Assembly (NCBI GenBank): GCA_017624495.1
Contig: JAGAMY010000027.1
Span: 1 to 49,157, forward strand
Length of the DNA stretch: 49,157 bases
Direction of reading: 5' to 3'
From: Lachnospiraceae bacterium
GTDB taxonomy: Bacteria > Bacillota > Clostridia > Lachnospirales > Lachnospiraceae
A program made the position numbers and the translations under genes. The stretch's first letter is position 1. Each line of letters opens with the position of its first letter. The notes beneath the pieces were generated by a model. The model made no database searches. It had not been told where the DNA came from and saw nothing but the letters and a program-made list of their open reading frames with translations. Positions 14,455-24,900 of the stretch are shown here, in pieces.

Positions 14455-16236
14455 ATGAAAAAGGCAAAAGAAAACAAAAAAGACATGCAAAAAAAGGCTG
14501 TAAAGAAACCTGAGAAAAGAAAAAAATGGAATTTAGGTATTCAGGGAAAAATTAACGGACTAATATTTTTCATCGTAATACTGTTTTCGGGATTACTTTT
14601 TTTCACTGCACAAAAATCCATGCAGTACAATGACCAGTACGAAAAAGTAATTGAGAATATCAGTAAAATTTCCTACATTAAGACCAATGCACCGAAAATG
14701 GCAAAAACTGTTATGCATATGTGTGCTGCAGGTGCAGATATTAAGAGCAGCGGACACCCGGAAATGGTAGAGACCATGCAGCAGTACATAGAGGACATCC
14801 GGAATAATATTGGAGACGATGTGGAATATAATCAGAACCGTAACCAGTTGGAAAGTCTTGCATCAGAAGTAAATAAATATGTAACCGCATACAATGAAAT
14901 TGTGAAAATTTCAGGAGATAAATATTCTAACAAAGCGGCATCACAGGCAGAAGCATTTAATAATTCTACCGCTTTCCTTGCGACCAGTGCAGAGACACTT
15001 TTAGGTTATGAAATTACCAGAAGTGAGGCACTGCAGAAGGGCATACAGACAGAGTTTAAGGCATTATTTACATCATTAATGGTTGTAATTGTGATAGCAG
15101 TAGTGTTTACGGTTGCGATTTCTATAGCAGTATCTACAAGCATCACAAAACCGATTCAGCGTTTGAAAAAGCGCATGGTAGTTATTGCGGACGGAGATTT
15201 GTCCGGTGCGGATATTTCTGTAAAAACTAAGGATGAAACCGGACATTTAGCAGCAGCATTTAATAAAATGAAGCATAGTATTGCGAATATCTTAGGGCAG
15301 ATTTTAGAAAGTGCAGCAGAATTAAAAATGGCAACAGGTACAGTAAATGACAGTATCGAGGAAAATGTAAACGGAAGTGCGCAGATTGCCCAGTCTGTAG
15401 GGGAAATGCTGACCAGACTGCAGAAGCAGCAGGATGAAGTGACAAAAATAGCAGAGCAGATTCAGGAAATGGAAAGCATTTCCGGTGTTGTTGTGGAAAA
15501 TGCAAAAAATATTCATTCTGCCACGGAAGATGCAAGGGAAAATGCAGAAAGCGGTATGGAAAAAATTGTTGCTTATGTTGGACAGTTAGAAATTATTAAT
15601 GAGTCCATACAGGAAGTGACAGATGTATTTAGCCGATTTAATGATAATACCAGACAAATGACGGCCGCATTAAATTCTATTTCAGAGATTGCTTCACAGA
15701 CCAATCTTTTGTCCTTAAATGCGTCTATTGAAGCAGCAAGAGCAGGTGAAGCAGGTCGTGGATTTGCCGTAGTAGCAGACGAGATACGAAAGCTTGCGGA
15801 TGATTCCCAGAGTGCGGCACAGGATATCGGTGCGATGATTAATAGGATTCAGGATGAATCTGAACATATGAATAGTAAATTAAGCGAAAGTCTTGAGCAG
15901 TTACAAAAGGGTAATGAAATGACAGCAGAAACCTGCAACAGCTTTGAAATTATCAAAAACGGAACAGAAGCAGTAGGAACAAGTGTTGCAGATATTATGG
16001 AAAAACTGAATGAACTCATGGAAAAAATTGGTGATACGGTAGGAAGTGCCAGTGAAATTCAGAGTGCAGCGGATGAAAGCGTAATGGAAATCAACGGCAT
16101 CAATACGGTTGTTACGAATGAAAGCGCAAATTTGGAGGCAATTTCTTCGGCAACAGGACAGCTTTTAGGACTTACCGGAAGATTAGAGAGCATGGTAGGA
16201 GAATTTAAGCTGGATGAAACAACGGTGAACAAATAA
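14455..16236 (+). CDS. Methyl-accepting chemotaxis protein (transmembrane chemoreceptor)
   Basis: 593 residues from ATG 14455 (AAGGGAG 7 bases upstream). A basic cytoplasmic tail is followed by TM1 at about 33-53 ([18 protein letters not shown]), an extracellular helical-bundle domain of ~150 residues, TM2 at about 207-228 ([17 protein letters not shown]), a HAMP domain starting [12 protein letters not shown], and a methylation/signalling helical hairpin with tip [20 protein letters not shown]. It would relay an external signal to a CheA-CheW complex, possibly the one encoded at 30.7-33.4 kb. The next operon is a sugar importer whose binding protein could be a ligand partner, but that is only inference. 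It ends at a long hairpin. Confidence 0.93.
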   Translation: MKKAKENKKDMQKKAVKKPEKRKKWNLGIQGKINGLIFFIVILFSGLLFFTAQKSMQYNDQYEKVIENISKISYIKTNAPKMAKTVMHMCAAGADIKSSGHPEMVETMQQYIEDIRNNIGDDVEYNQNRNQLESLASEVNKYVTAYNEIVKISGDKYSNKAASQAEAFNNSTAFLATSAETLLGYEITRSEALQKGIQTEFKALFTSLMVVIVIAVVFTVAISIAVSTSITKPIQRLKKRMVVIADGDLSGADISVKTKDETGHLAAAFNKMKHSIANILGQILESAAELKMATGTVNDSIEENVNGSAQIAQSVGEMLTRLQKQQDEVTKIAEQIQEMESISGVVVENAKNIHSATEDARENAESGMEKIVAYVGQLEIINESIQEVTDVFSRFNDNTRQMTAALNSISEIASQTNLLSLNASIEAARAGEAGRGFAVVADEIRKLADDSQSAAQDIGAMINRIQDESEHMNSKLSESLEQLQKGNEMTAETCNSFEIIKNGTEAVGTSVADIMEKLNELMEKIGDTVGSASEIQSAADESVMEINGINTVVTNESANLEAISSATGQLLGLTGRLESMVGEFKLDETTVNK

Positions 16237-16259
16237 CAAAATAGCGAATATTTGCATGG

Positions 16260-16335
16260 ACAATTTGAGGAAGTGTTAAAATATTTTGCATATTTATGCA
16301 GAGTTTTGACATCTTCCTCAAATTGTTTATTTTGT
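16260..16335 (+). terminator. Long hairpin terminator after the chemoreceptor
   Basis: ACAATTTGAGGAAG (16260-16273) pairs perfectly with CTTCCTCAAATTGT (16313-16326); inside, GTTAAAA/TTTTGAC and GCAT/ATGC extend the stem with small interruptions. TTATTTTG follows. The size (67 bases) is larger than an ordinary terminator. Confidence 0.7.
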
Positions 16336-16348
16336 ACACAAAATAGAG

Positions 16349-16377
16349 TTGACAAATGCACAAATGTATCATAATAT
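16349..16377 (+). promoter_or_regulatory. Sigma-A promoter of the sugar ABC transporter operon
   Basis: Consensus TTGACA (16349-16354), 17-base spacer, TAATAT (16372-16377). The predicted transcript would have a leader of about 140 bases before the binding-protein ATG. Confidence 0.85.
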
Positions 16378-16404
16378 ATAAATACGTCAAACAAAGAATA
16401 TGGC

Positions 16405-16429
16405 GAAAACACCACAGGGAAATGTTTTC
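16405..16429 (+). promoter_or_regulatory. Inverted repeat in the sugar transporter leader
   Basis: GAAAACA (16405-16411) and TGTTTTC (16423-16429) form a perfect 7-bp inverted repeat with an 11-base spacer, just downstream of the expected start of transcription. It could be a repressor operator; no matching regulator is encoded beside it. Confidence 0.4.
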
Positions 16430-16520
16430 TAAGAGGAAAGTAGTGCAAATTACACAAAAGTCTTAAAACATTAGCCGTGGAAAAGAATTCGTCAAAAAAG
16501 GATAAGGGAGGACACGAACT

Positions 16521-17615
16521 ATGAAAAAAAGAATTTTAAGTGCAATGCTCAGTCTGGCTATGGCAGCTACATTATTTGCAGGCTGCGGCGGTGGTGATTC
16601 CGCAGGGGGAAAAGCAGGTGGAGACAAAAAAGTTGGTGTAGCGATGCCGACACAGTCATCTGAGAGATGGATCAACGATGGTGCAAACATGAAATCAGAG
16701 TTAGAGAAGCTTGGATACGAAGTTGACCTTCAGTACGCAGAAGATGATGTACAGATGCAGGTATCTCAGATTGAAAACATGATTGCAAGTGGTGTTAGCT
16801 GTTTAGTTATCGCATCTATCGATTCATCCGCACTTGTAAACGTAGAAGCACAGGCAAAAGAAGCTGGTATTCCAATTATCGCATATGACCGTTTATTAAT
16901 GGATACCGATGCAGTTTCTTACTACGCAACATTTGATAACAAAGGTGTAGGTACAGCAATTGGTAAATACATCGAAGAAAAGAAAGATTTACCTGGCGCA
17001 CAGTCAGCAGGAGAAAATTATACAATCGAATTCTTCATGGGTTCACCGGATGATAACAATGCGAAAATGTTATATGATGGTGTAATGGAAGTATTACAGC
17101 CATACTTAGACGATGGTACATTAGTATGTAAATCCGGCAGAACATCTTTCGATGATACATGTATCTTAAGATGGTCACAGGAAACAGCACAGCAGAACTG
17201 TGAAAACTACTTAACAGGTTTCTATGCAGACGAAGATTTAGATATTGCTTGTTCCGCATTTGATGGATTTGCTTATGGTATCAAAGCTGCTTTAGAAGGT
17301 GCTGGATACACAGATGCTAACTGGCCAATGATTACAGGTCAGGATGCAGAGCTTATGGCTGTTAAAAATATTATCAGTGGAAAACAGTCCATGTCCATCT
17401 ACAAAGATACCCGTCTTCTTGCAGCAAAATGTGTAACCATGGTTCAGGCAGTGCTTGAAGGTGCAGAACCTGAAATCAACGATACAGAGCAGTACAACAA
17501 TGGTAAGATTGTAGTTCCTTCTTACTTATGTACACCTGTAGCAGTAGATAAAGATAACTACCAGAAAGAAATCGTTGACGGTGGCTACTACACAGAAGAA
17601 CAGTTAGCAGAATAA
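16521..17615 (+). CDS. chvE: ChvE-type monosaccharide-binding lipoprotein
   Basis: 364 residues. A lipoprotein signal peptide ends in the lipobox LFAGC with the lipidated Cys at 22, followed by a Gly-rich linker. The periplasmic-binding fold starts KVGVAMPTQSSERWINDGAN and includes DVQMQVSQIENMIASGV, AYDRLLMDTDAVSYYATFDN and the TGQDAELMAVKNIISGKQSM hinge region, characteristic of the ChvE/multiple-sugar (xylose, galactose, arabinose and others) group. It captures sugar outside the membrane for the GguA-GguB type importer encoded next. Codons are well adapted, suggesting high expression. A strong promoter lies upstream and an attenuator-like hairpin lies between it and the ATPase gene. Exact substrate unknown; the nearby GH43 protein would suit arabinose or xylose. 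Confidence 0.92.
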   Translation: MKKRILSAMLSLAMAATLFAGCGGGDSAGGKAGGDKKVGVAMPTQSSERWINDGANMKSELEKLGYEVDLQYAEDDVQMQVSQIENMIASGVSCLVIASIDSSALVNVEAQAKEAGIPIIAYDRLLMDTDAVSYYATFDNKGVGTAIGKYIEEKKDLPGAQSAGENYTIEFFMGSPDDNNAKMLYDGVMEVLQPYLDDGTLVCKSGRTSFDDTCILRWSQETAQQNCENYLTGFYADEDLDIACSAFDGFAYGIKAALEGAGYTDANWPMITGQDAELMAVKNIISGKQSMSIYKDTRLLAAKCVTMVQAVLEGAEPEINDTEQYNNGKIVVPSYLCTPVAVDKDNYQKEIVDGGYYTEEQLAE

Positions 17616-17632
17616 TCTTAAAAGATATTCAT

Positions 17633-17662
17633 GGCGGCGGCTTTGACCGCCGCCTTATTCAT
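17633..17662 (+). terminator. GC-rich attenuator hairpin between binding protein and ATPase genes
   Basis: GGCGGCGG (17633-17640) and CCGCCGCC (17647-17654) form a perfect 8-bp stem with a 6-base loop, followed by TTATTCATTT. This partial terminator or mRNA-stabilising stem would leave more transcript for the binding protein than for the ATPase and permease. Confidence 0.75.
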
Positions 17663-17682
17663 TTAGAAAGGAAACCATACAT

Positions 17683-19233
17683 ATGTCTAAATATATCTTG
17701 GAAATGAATCACATAACGAAAGCTTTTTCGGGTGTAAAAGCATTAGACGATGTAAATCTGAAAGTTAAACGTGGTGAGATACATGCATTATGTGGTGAGA
17801 ACGGTGCGGGTAAATCTACATTAATGAATGTTCTTTCAGGAGTTTATCCTTTTGGAAGTTATGAAGGTGATATTGTCTATCATGGAGAGGTTTGTAAGTT
17901 CCATAACATCCGTGAAAGTGAAGCAAAAGGTATTGTAATTATTCATCAGGAGCTTGCGCTTAGTCCAAATCTTTCCGTTGCAGAAAATGTGTTCCTTGGA
18001 AATGAACAGACTTCTGCAAAAGGTGTAATTAACTGGACGATAACACGCAAAAAAGCACACGAAATGTTAGAAAAAGTAGGGCTTGGCGGTGAAGATGTCA
18101 ATGTACCTGTAGGAAGCCTTGGGGTAGGTAAACAGCAGTTGATTGAAATTGCAAAAGCCATGGCAAAAAAAGTAGAATTGCTGATTTTGGATGAACCAAC
18201 AGCAGCATTGAATGATGAAGAAAGTAAAAAGCTTTTGGAAATCATGTTAGAATTGAAAAAACAGGGAATTACCTGCATTATTATTTCCCATAAATTAAAT
18301 GAAATCAGTTATGTAGCAGATTCCATTACCGTTATCCGTGATGGTAAAACGATTGAGACACTGATAAAAGGTGAAGACGATTTTTCAGAAGATAGAATCA
18401 TTAAAGGTATGGTAGGTCGTGAACTTACCAATCGTTATCCGGTTCGTGAAGGTGTTGCCATTGGCGATACTATTTTCGAAATAAAAGATTGGAATGTATA
18501 TCACCCGGATGATGCTAACAGGCAGATGATTAAAAATGTCAATATTCAGGTAAAAGCCGGAGAAGTCGTTGGTCTTGCAGGACTTATGGGCGCCGGAAGA
18601 ACAGAGCTTGCCATGAGTATTTTTGGAAAATCTTATGGACAAAAGATATCCGGAAGTATTCTGATTAATGGTAAAAAAGTAGAAATCAAAAATGTAAAAG
18701 ATGCCATTGACAATAAGCTTGCCTATGTATCAGAGGATAGAAAAAATTATGGTCTGGTGCTGATTGATGATATCAAACGAAATATGACAATGGCTGCACT
18801 GCGAAGCTTTTTCTCTAAAAATGGTGTGGTAAACAGCAATGATGAGATTCTTGCAGCAGAAGAGTATAAGAAAAAAATCAATGTAAAAGCAAACTCCATC
18901 AACCAGACTGTTGGTTCTTTATCCGGTGGTAACCAGCAGAAGGTTGTTTTGGCAAAATGGATGCTGACACAGCCGGATGTACTCATTCTTGATGAGCCTA
19001 CCCGTGGTATTGACGTAGGTGCAAAATACGAAATTTATTGTGTAATTAATGAACTTGCAAAATCAGGTAAAGCAGTAGTTATTATTTCTTCTGAAATGCC
19101 TGAGATTATTGGTACCTGCGACAGGGTATACGTCATAAATGAGGGTGAGATTGCAGATGAATTAAGCAAAGAAGAAGTTTCACAGGAAAGAATCATGCAA
19201 TCAATTATGGCTCACAATAGAAAGGATGATTAG
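17683..19233 (+). CDS. gguA: Sugar ABC transporter ATP-binding protein (GguA/MmsA type, two ABC domains)
   Basis: 516 residues with two fused nucleotide-binding domains. Domain 1: Walker [10 protein letters not shown], signature region [17 protein letters not shown], Walker [12 protein letters not shown]. Domain 2: degenerate Walker [10 protein letters not shown], signature [17 protein letters not shown], Walker [14 protein letters not shown]. This is the standard layout of monosaccharide (RbsA/MglA/GguA) ATPases, where only one site is fully catalytic. It energises sugar uptake with the permease encoded 2 bases downstream. The gap to the binding-protein gene is 67 bases and holds the attenuator. 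Ribosome binding site AGAAAGGAAA. Confidence 0.95.
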   Translation: MSKYILEMNHITKAFSGVKALDDVNLKVKRGEIHALCGENGAGKSTLMNVLSGVYPFGSYEGDIVYHGEVCKFHNIRESEAKGIVIIHQELALSPNLSVAENVFLGNEQTSAKGVINWTITRKKAHEMLEKVGLGGEDVNVPVGSLGVGKQQLIEIAKAMAKKVELLILDEPTAALNDEESKKLLEIMLELKKQGITCIIISHKLNEISYVADSITVIRDGKTIETLIKGEDDFSEDRIIKGMVGRELTNRYPVREGVAIGDTIFEIKDWNVYHPDDANRQMIKNVNIQVKAGEVVGLAGLMGAGRTELAMSIFGKSYGQKISGSILINGKKVEIKNVKDAIDNKLAYVSEDRKNYGLVLIDDIKRNMTMAALRSFFSKNGVVNSNDEILAAEEYKKKINVKANSINQTVGSLSGGNQQKVVLAKWMLTQPDVLILDEPTRGIDVGAKYEIYCVINELAKSGKAVVIISSEMPEIIGTCDRVYVINEGEIADELSKEEVSQERIMQSIMAHNRKDD

Positions 19234-19235
19234 AA

Positions 19236-20405
19236 ATGGAAAAGAAAAATGTTGTTAACTTAAATATGAAACAGTATGGTATGTTTCTGGCGCTGATTGC
19301 GATTTATGTAATCTTTGCCATTATGACAGGTGGCAAAAACTTATCTCCTGCAAATATCAATAACTTGATTATGCAGAATGGATATGTAGTAATTTTGGCT
19401 GTTGGTATGCTGCTTTGTGTACTGACTGGTAACGTAGACCTTGGTGTAGGTTCTGTTGTAGCTGTAACCGGTGCAACAGCAGGTATCCTGATGGTTGATT
19501 ACGGTACGAATATGTGGGTAGCCATTATTGTTGCTTTAGTGATTGGTTTGTTAATCGGTATGTTTGCTGGTTTCTTTATTGCATACTTATCCATTCCTCC
19601 ATTCGTAGTAACCTTAGCAACTATGTTAATGGGTCGTGGTCTTACATATACATTACTTCAGGCACAGACAAAAGGACCTCTTCCAGATGAATATGTATTT
19701 ATCGGTGCAGGTTTCCTTCCGACAGTAAAAGTACCATTTGCAGGCGGTACATTGGATTTAGTAAGTATCGGTGTAGCAGTGGTTGTTACGGTTTGTATTA
19801 TCTTAGGTGAAATGAAAAGCATTGCCACAAAGAAAAAATATGGCTTTGCATTGAACCCAACATGGCAGATTATCGCAAAAAATGCAGTATTTATGTTTAT
19901 TGTATGGTTCTTCTTCTATAAACTGGCACGTTACAATGGTATTCCATTTGTATTAATTATCATGTGTGTACTGGTATTTATCTATGTATTTATTACTACA
20001 AGCACAGTAGCAGGTCGTCAGATTTATGCGTTAGGTGGAAATGCAAAAGCAGCAAGACTTTCCGGTATTGATACCAGAAAAGTATTCTTCTGGGTATACA
20101 CCAACATGGGTGTATTAAGTGCTGTAGCAGGTATCGTGCTTTCAGCCCGTAACGCATCCTCTACACCAAAAGCCGGAGACGGTTTCGAAATGGATGCTAT
20201 TGCTTCCTGTTATATTGGTGGTGCAGCCGTTGCCGGTGGTGCCGGAACAATCACCGGAGCAGTAGTAGGAGCTTTCATTATGGGTATCTTAAATAATGGT
20301 ATGTCCTTATATGGATGGTCCACAGATATTCAGAAAATTGTAAAAGGTGCTGTACTTTTAGGTGCTGTAACCATTGATATTTTATCTAAGAGAAAGAAAA
20401 ACTAA
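19236..20405 (+). CDS. gguB: Sugar ABC transporter permease (GguB/MmsB type)
   Basis: 389 residues with about ten hydrophobic segments. The family signature appears in LGVGSVVAVTGATAGILMV, IPPFVVTLATMLMGRGLTY and the C-terminal GGAAVAGGAGTITGAVVGAF. The central insertion with loop TKKKYGFALNPTWQ is typical of the longer MmsB/XylH-like permeases that pair with ChvE-type binding proteins. It follows the ATPase stop by 2 bases and is ended by a strong terminator, closing a three-gene operon. Confidence 0.94.
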   Translation: MEKKNVVNLNMKQYGMFLALIAIYVIFAIMTGGKNLSPANINNLIMQNGYVVILAVGMLLCVLTGNVDLGVGSVVAVTGATAGILMVDYGTNMWVAIIVALVIGLLIGMFAGFFIAYLSIPPFVVTLATMLMGRGLTYTLLQAQTKGPLPDEYVFIGAGFLPTVKVPFAGGTLDLVSIGVAVVVTVCIILGEMKSIATKKKYGFALNPTWQIIAKNAVFMFIVWFFFYKLARYNGIPFVLIIMCVLVFIYVFITTSTVAGRQIYALGGNAKAARLSGIDTRKVFFWVYTNMGVLSAVAGIVLSARNASSTPKAGDGFEMDAIASCYIGGAAVAGGAGTITGAVVGAFIMGILNNGMSLYGWSTDIQKIVKGAVLLGAVTIDILSKRKKN

Positions 20406-20420
20406 TAAAAGAAATAAAAA

Positions 20421-20461
20421 ATATCGCTAAAGTGAAAATCACTTTAGCGATATTTTTTTTG
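20421..20461. terminator. Bidirectional terminator
   Basis: A perfect 15-bp stem (20421-20435 with 20439-20453) and AAA loop, flanked by A-run on the left and eight T on the right. It can stop the sugar operon on the plus strand and the ligase-like gene on the minus strand. Confidence 0.93.
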
Positions 20462-20468
20462 AGAAAAA

Positions 20469-21662
20469 TTAATCTGTTGTAAAATTATCAAAATAACCCT
20501 GAATCAAAATGATTGGAGTACCTTTATCACCGGAACCACTTGTTAAATCACAAAGAGAACCAATTAAATCTGTTAACTGTCTAGGTGTAGTACCCTGAGA
20601 AGCCATATTTCCAACCAGATTATCCTGTTTGGATTTGATACTATTTGAGATAGCTTCTTTTAATTCTGCACCACTAAGGTTTGCAAAATCATTATCTGCA
20701 AGATATTTTAATTTCAATTCATTTGGAGTACCCTGTAAACCATCTGTAAATGCCGGGGAAACAACAGGATCTGCTAACTCCCAGATTTTACCCTGTGGGT
20801 CTTTGAAAGCACCGTCACCATAGACCATAACTTCCACATGTTTTCCGGTTTTTTCTAAAATGCTTTCCTGAATGGCTACAACCAAATCCTTACATTCCTG
20901 TGGGAAAAGTTTAATCTTATCTTCTGTGGATTTGTTAGAACCTAATAAACCATATTTCTCATTAAAACCACTGCCATTTACAGGAGAATTCAGAATATCG
21001 TCCAAACCACATACAACTTTTGCACCGTTTGCAAGTAAAATACGTTTGGTTCTTACACGAGTATGAATATCACAGTTGATAATGCAGTCTGTGTAATCTA
21101 AAATAGTTTTCGCCTGATTTGCAAAAATAATTTCAACTTCTGCTCCGGCATCTTTGATGATGTTTGCATAGTAGTCTACATAATCTACACCGGTAAACTC
21201 ATGTTTGTTTTCACCAAACAATTCACGATATTTTTCTAATGTTAAAACATCAGAGTATGGATTGATACCGGCTTCGTCTAACTGATCATAGGTCAGAAGT
21301 GCGTTACCTACTTCATCACTAGGATAGCTCAACATCAATACGACTTTTTTTGCCCCCATTGCAATACCTTTTAAGTTGATGGCAAAACGGTTACGGGAAA
21401 GGATTGGGAAAATAACACCAATGGTTTCACCGCCTAATTTAGCCTTAACATCATCAGCAATATCCTGAACAGTTGCATAATTTCCCTGTGCTCTTGCCAC
21501 GATGGATTCTGTTAAAGCAATAACATCTCTGTCACGAAGGGAAAAGCCTTCGCTTTCAGCTGCAGCTAAAACACTGTCAACTGTGATGTCTATTAAGTTG
21601 TCACCTTCACGAATGATAGGACAACGGATTCCTCTTGAAATAGTACCGACTCTTCTTTCCAT
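20469..21662 (-). CDS. Coenzyme F420-0:gamma-glutamyl ligase-family protein (CofE-like)
   Basis: 397 residues from the ATG complementary to 21660-21662, with AAGG upstream; a longer frame to 21782 overlaps the promoter and is rejected. The N-terminus VGTISRGIRCPIIREGDNLI, then SLRDRDVIALTESIVARAQG, matches the F420 ligase fold (GxREDxI / D.vvltqkivsKaeG). Later segments IINCDIHTRVRTKR and GDGAFKDPQGKIWELADPV fit the longer homologues found in Firmicutes. CofE adds glutamates to F420-0, but no F420 genes are present here, so this homologue likely makes another amide or gamma-glutamyl bond. Monocistronic, with its own promoter. Confidence 0.8.
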   Translation of the reverse strand: MERRVGTISRGIRCPIIREGDNLIDITVDSVLAAAESEGFSLRDRDVIALTESIVARAQGNYATVQDIADDVKAKLGGETIGVIFPILSRNRFAINLKGIAMGAKKVVLMLSYPSDEVGNALLTYDQLDEAGINPYSDVLTLEKYRELFGENKHEFTGVDYVDYYANIIKDAGAEVEIIFANQAKTILDYTDCIINCDIHTRVRTKRILLANGAKVVCGLDDILNSPVNGSGFNEKYGLLGSNKSTEDKIKLFPQECKDLVVAIQESILEKTGKHVEVMVYGDGAFKDPQGKIWELADPVVSPAFTDGLQGTPNELKLKYLADNDFANLSGAELKEAISNSIKSKQDNLVGNMASQGTTPRQLTDLIGSLCDLTSGSGDKGTPIILIQGYFDNFTTD

Positions 21663-21688
21663 TATTTTACCTTCTTTATTTATAGATT

Positions 21689-21705
21689 TGATGCATAAAG
21701 CATCA
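21689..21705 (-). promoter_or_regulatory. Hairpin in the leader of the CofE-like gene
   Basis: TGATGC (21689-21694) and GCATCA (21700-21705) form a 6-bp perfect inverted repeat between the predicted promoter and the ATG. It could be an operator or a small mRNA stem. Confidence 0.3.
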
Positions 21706-21719
21706 TGAAATACATTGAT

Positions 21720-21748
21720 ATTATACATAGACATGTTTGTTGTTGCAA
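21720..21748 (-). promoter_or_regulatory. Sigma-A promoter of the CofE-like gene
   Basis: On the minus strand, TTGCAA (21743-21748), 17 bases, TATAAT (21720-21725). Confidence 0.75.
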
Positions 21749-21885
21749 GTATTGATTTGTCATATTTTGCAAATTTATGCAAAAAAATGGTTGGAATAAT
21801 ATATGAATAAAGTGAACAATTGAAAGGAAAAAAAGAGTTGTGAAAAAAATATATTTTTGTAAAAAAATTGTATAGATAATATATG

Positions 21886-21914
21886 TTGCTGAATGTGTAA
21901 TTTTTTGGTATAAT
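21886..21914 (+). promoter_or_regulatory. Extended -10 promoter of the GH43 gene
   Basis: TTGCTG (21886-21891), 17-base spacer ending in TGG, TATAAT (21909-21914). The TGn before the -10 box is an extended -10 element. The ATG lies 35 bases downstream. Confidence 0.8.
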
Positions 21915-21949
21915 TTTATAGAAAAATCAAAGGAAAGAAGGAGATTGCT

Positions 21950-24900
21950 ATGAAATTTAAACAATGGCTGAAAACAGCTTTAGCAGGAACATTAGCATTT
22001 GCCATGGTGGCGACCTCTATACCAATGGATGTGTCTGCTGTGGATACACAGTACACAGAAGACCTTGTATTGCATTGGGACATGACGGCGGATGAAAATG
22101 GGAACTTGAAGGACTTGACAGGAAATGGTCATGCAGGTAAACAGAATGGTTCTGTATCGTTATCTACAGTTGAAACAATTCCGGTATTAAATATGACGGG
22201 CGGTTATGTAGATATACCGGATGGTACGATTAGTACAGAAGCAACAGAAGTAACAGTAAATATGTTGGTAAAAATATCGGAAAATGTGCCGGCTTCATGG
22301 ATGTTTTGCTTAGGTACAAATAACAAGAGATATATGTACTTTACAGGATGTTGTAGTGCGGATCAGGGAAAAGTTATGCGTGGTGGTGTTGGAAATGCAC
22401 CGGATAGTGGTAATGGTTGGAGTTATGAAAGTGTAGTAACAGGTGAACAGGCATTGACAGCAGGAGAATGGCAGAATGTTACTGTTACATATAAAGATGG
22501 TGGGAATTTTGTTTTTTATTTAAATGGTGAAAAACAGGCAGAACAGGCTATCTCAGCAGGAAATGCTGTAAAGGATGAAAGAACTTGTACATTGCAAGGT
22601 CTTATGAAAGCAAATGATGACCGTGATGGATATATGGGATGGTCGTTCTATACTGGAAATGACCCTAAATTCCAAGGTGCTGTAGCTGATTTTAAGATTT
22701 ACGAGCGTGAAATGAATGCAGAGGAAGTTAGTGCATTATATGGTGAAGTAAGTGACACGTTAATAGACTTAAAACTGAGTGATTTTGGTCCTTCAAATAT
22801 TGATTTGAAAGCAGAAGATTGTCTGTCGGATGGTATATCTGCGGATGCAGTAACTGCTGATTTACAGTTGCCAACAACGACTACTATTAGTGTTGAAGAG
22901 TATACCAAAGAAGCACAGATTACCGGATGGACAAGCAGTAATCCGGACATCATGTCAAATGAAGGTGTAATAAATCCTATGGTAAAAGATGTAGAAGTTA
23001 CCATGACAGCGGAAGTAACGTTTAATGGTCGTACTGTAGAAAAGCCATTGACATTTATCGTGGCAGCAGATAAACAACCGGATAAAGTTGTAGCATGGGA
23101 TGAAGAATGGCTTACAATTTCAAATGTAAAGGATATTCGGGGAAATATTACGCTTCCTGCAATTGGTGATGCAGATTCTTCAATTACATGGGAATCTACC
23201 AACGAAGAAGTGATTCGTACAACTGCTGATGGAAAGATTCTTCCGGGTAAAGTGACACGTCAGGAAGAAGATACGGAAGTGAAATTGACAGCTACCATTG
23301 CATATGGAGAAGGTGAAGATAAAGTAACTGCAACAAAAGAGTTTGATTGTGTGGTAAAAGCAAAAGCAGAAGTAGGCGAAATGACAGATTATCTCTTTGC
23401 ATACTTCCCATATACATCTACAAAGGACGAAAGAATTTACTTTGGTATCAGTGATGATGGTACAAACTTTGATGCTTTAAACGATGGTAAATTCGTATTA
23501 GAATCTAAATTAGGTACACATGGTCTTCGAGATCCGTTTATTATCCGTTCACCGGAAGGTGATAAATTCTATCTTATTGCAACGGATTTAACAGTTGCAG
23601 GTGTGACACAGGATGGAGTTAAATATCCAGGTATGGGCTGGGGAGATAACCAGAGAATGGGTAGTAAGAGTATTATGGTCTGGGAATCTACGGATTTAGT
23701 AAACTGGTCAGAACAGAGAATGTGCGAAGTAGCCGATGAAGCAGCAGGATGTACATGGGCACCGGAAGCATACTGGGACGAAGAAACAGAACAGTTTGTG
23801 GTATTCTGGGCATCAATGATAGATGGACAGCATAATGTCTGGCTGGCAACCACAAGAGATTTCTATAGCTTCTCAGAACCGCAGGTATGGATAGATGAAG
23901 CTGCTTCTGTTATTGATACAACAGTAATTAAAGCAGGAGATTATTACTATCGTTATACAAAAAATGAATCAGGTAGTAAGAATGTATACGGAACACCAAG
24001 CAAGCGTGTATATTGTGAAAGAAGCACATCCTTATTAGGAGAATGGGAGCTTGTACATAGTGATTCTCTTAACGTAGGCGGTGGACAGATTGAAGGTGCA
24101 TGTATTTCTAAAATCAATCCGGAAGATGTAAAAACTGTTAAAGCATATGCAGCAGCAAAAGGAATCACATTAGAAGGCGACGAAATTTACTGCTTATCCG
24201 CAGATCAGACAGGGTCTACAGTATTCTTAGGACTTTCTGATGATATTACAAAAGGTTGGTTCCATGTATTAGGAACAGCTAAGAATGAAGAAGTGGATGG
24301 AGTATCTATTTACTCCATGCCTGAACCGGATGCCAGCCATGGAACAATTATGCCGATTACATCAGCAGAATATGAAGCATTACAGGAAGCTTATGGTACA
24401 CCTGTTATGGGTGATGTAGAAGTGCCAGAGGTTGTAGAAGTAGGTTATGATGAAAGTGCAATACCTTCTTCTGTAAAAGTATCTATGGGACGTATCTATG
24501 TAGATGCAGATGTTACATGGACAAAGGAAGGCAGTTTTGCAGAAATTGGAACTGTAACTTTAACTGGAACAACAGAAGAGGTTACTATTTTAGGAAAAAC
24601 TGTTGAAGCTGCTACAATTACAAAGGAAATTAACGTAGTTGATAAAACAGCATTAAAAGCAAAAATTGCTGAGGCAGAAGCGTTAGAAGAATCAACGTAT
24701 ACATCAGCTTCATGGAAGAAATTAGAATCTGCGTTGAAAAAAGCAAAAACCGAAAATACAACACAGACTGCCATTGATAATGCGGTAAAAGCGTTGGCAG
24801 ACGCTATGGATGAATTGGTAGCATTAGGGGACAAATCCGCTTTACAGACATTGATTGCAGAAGTTGAAAAGCTTGTGGCAACAGAGTATACAACTGAAAG

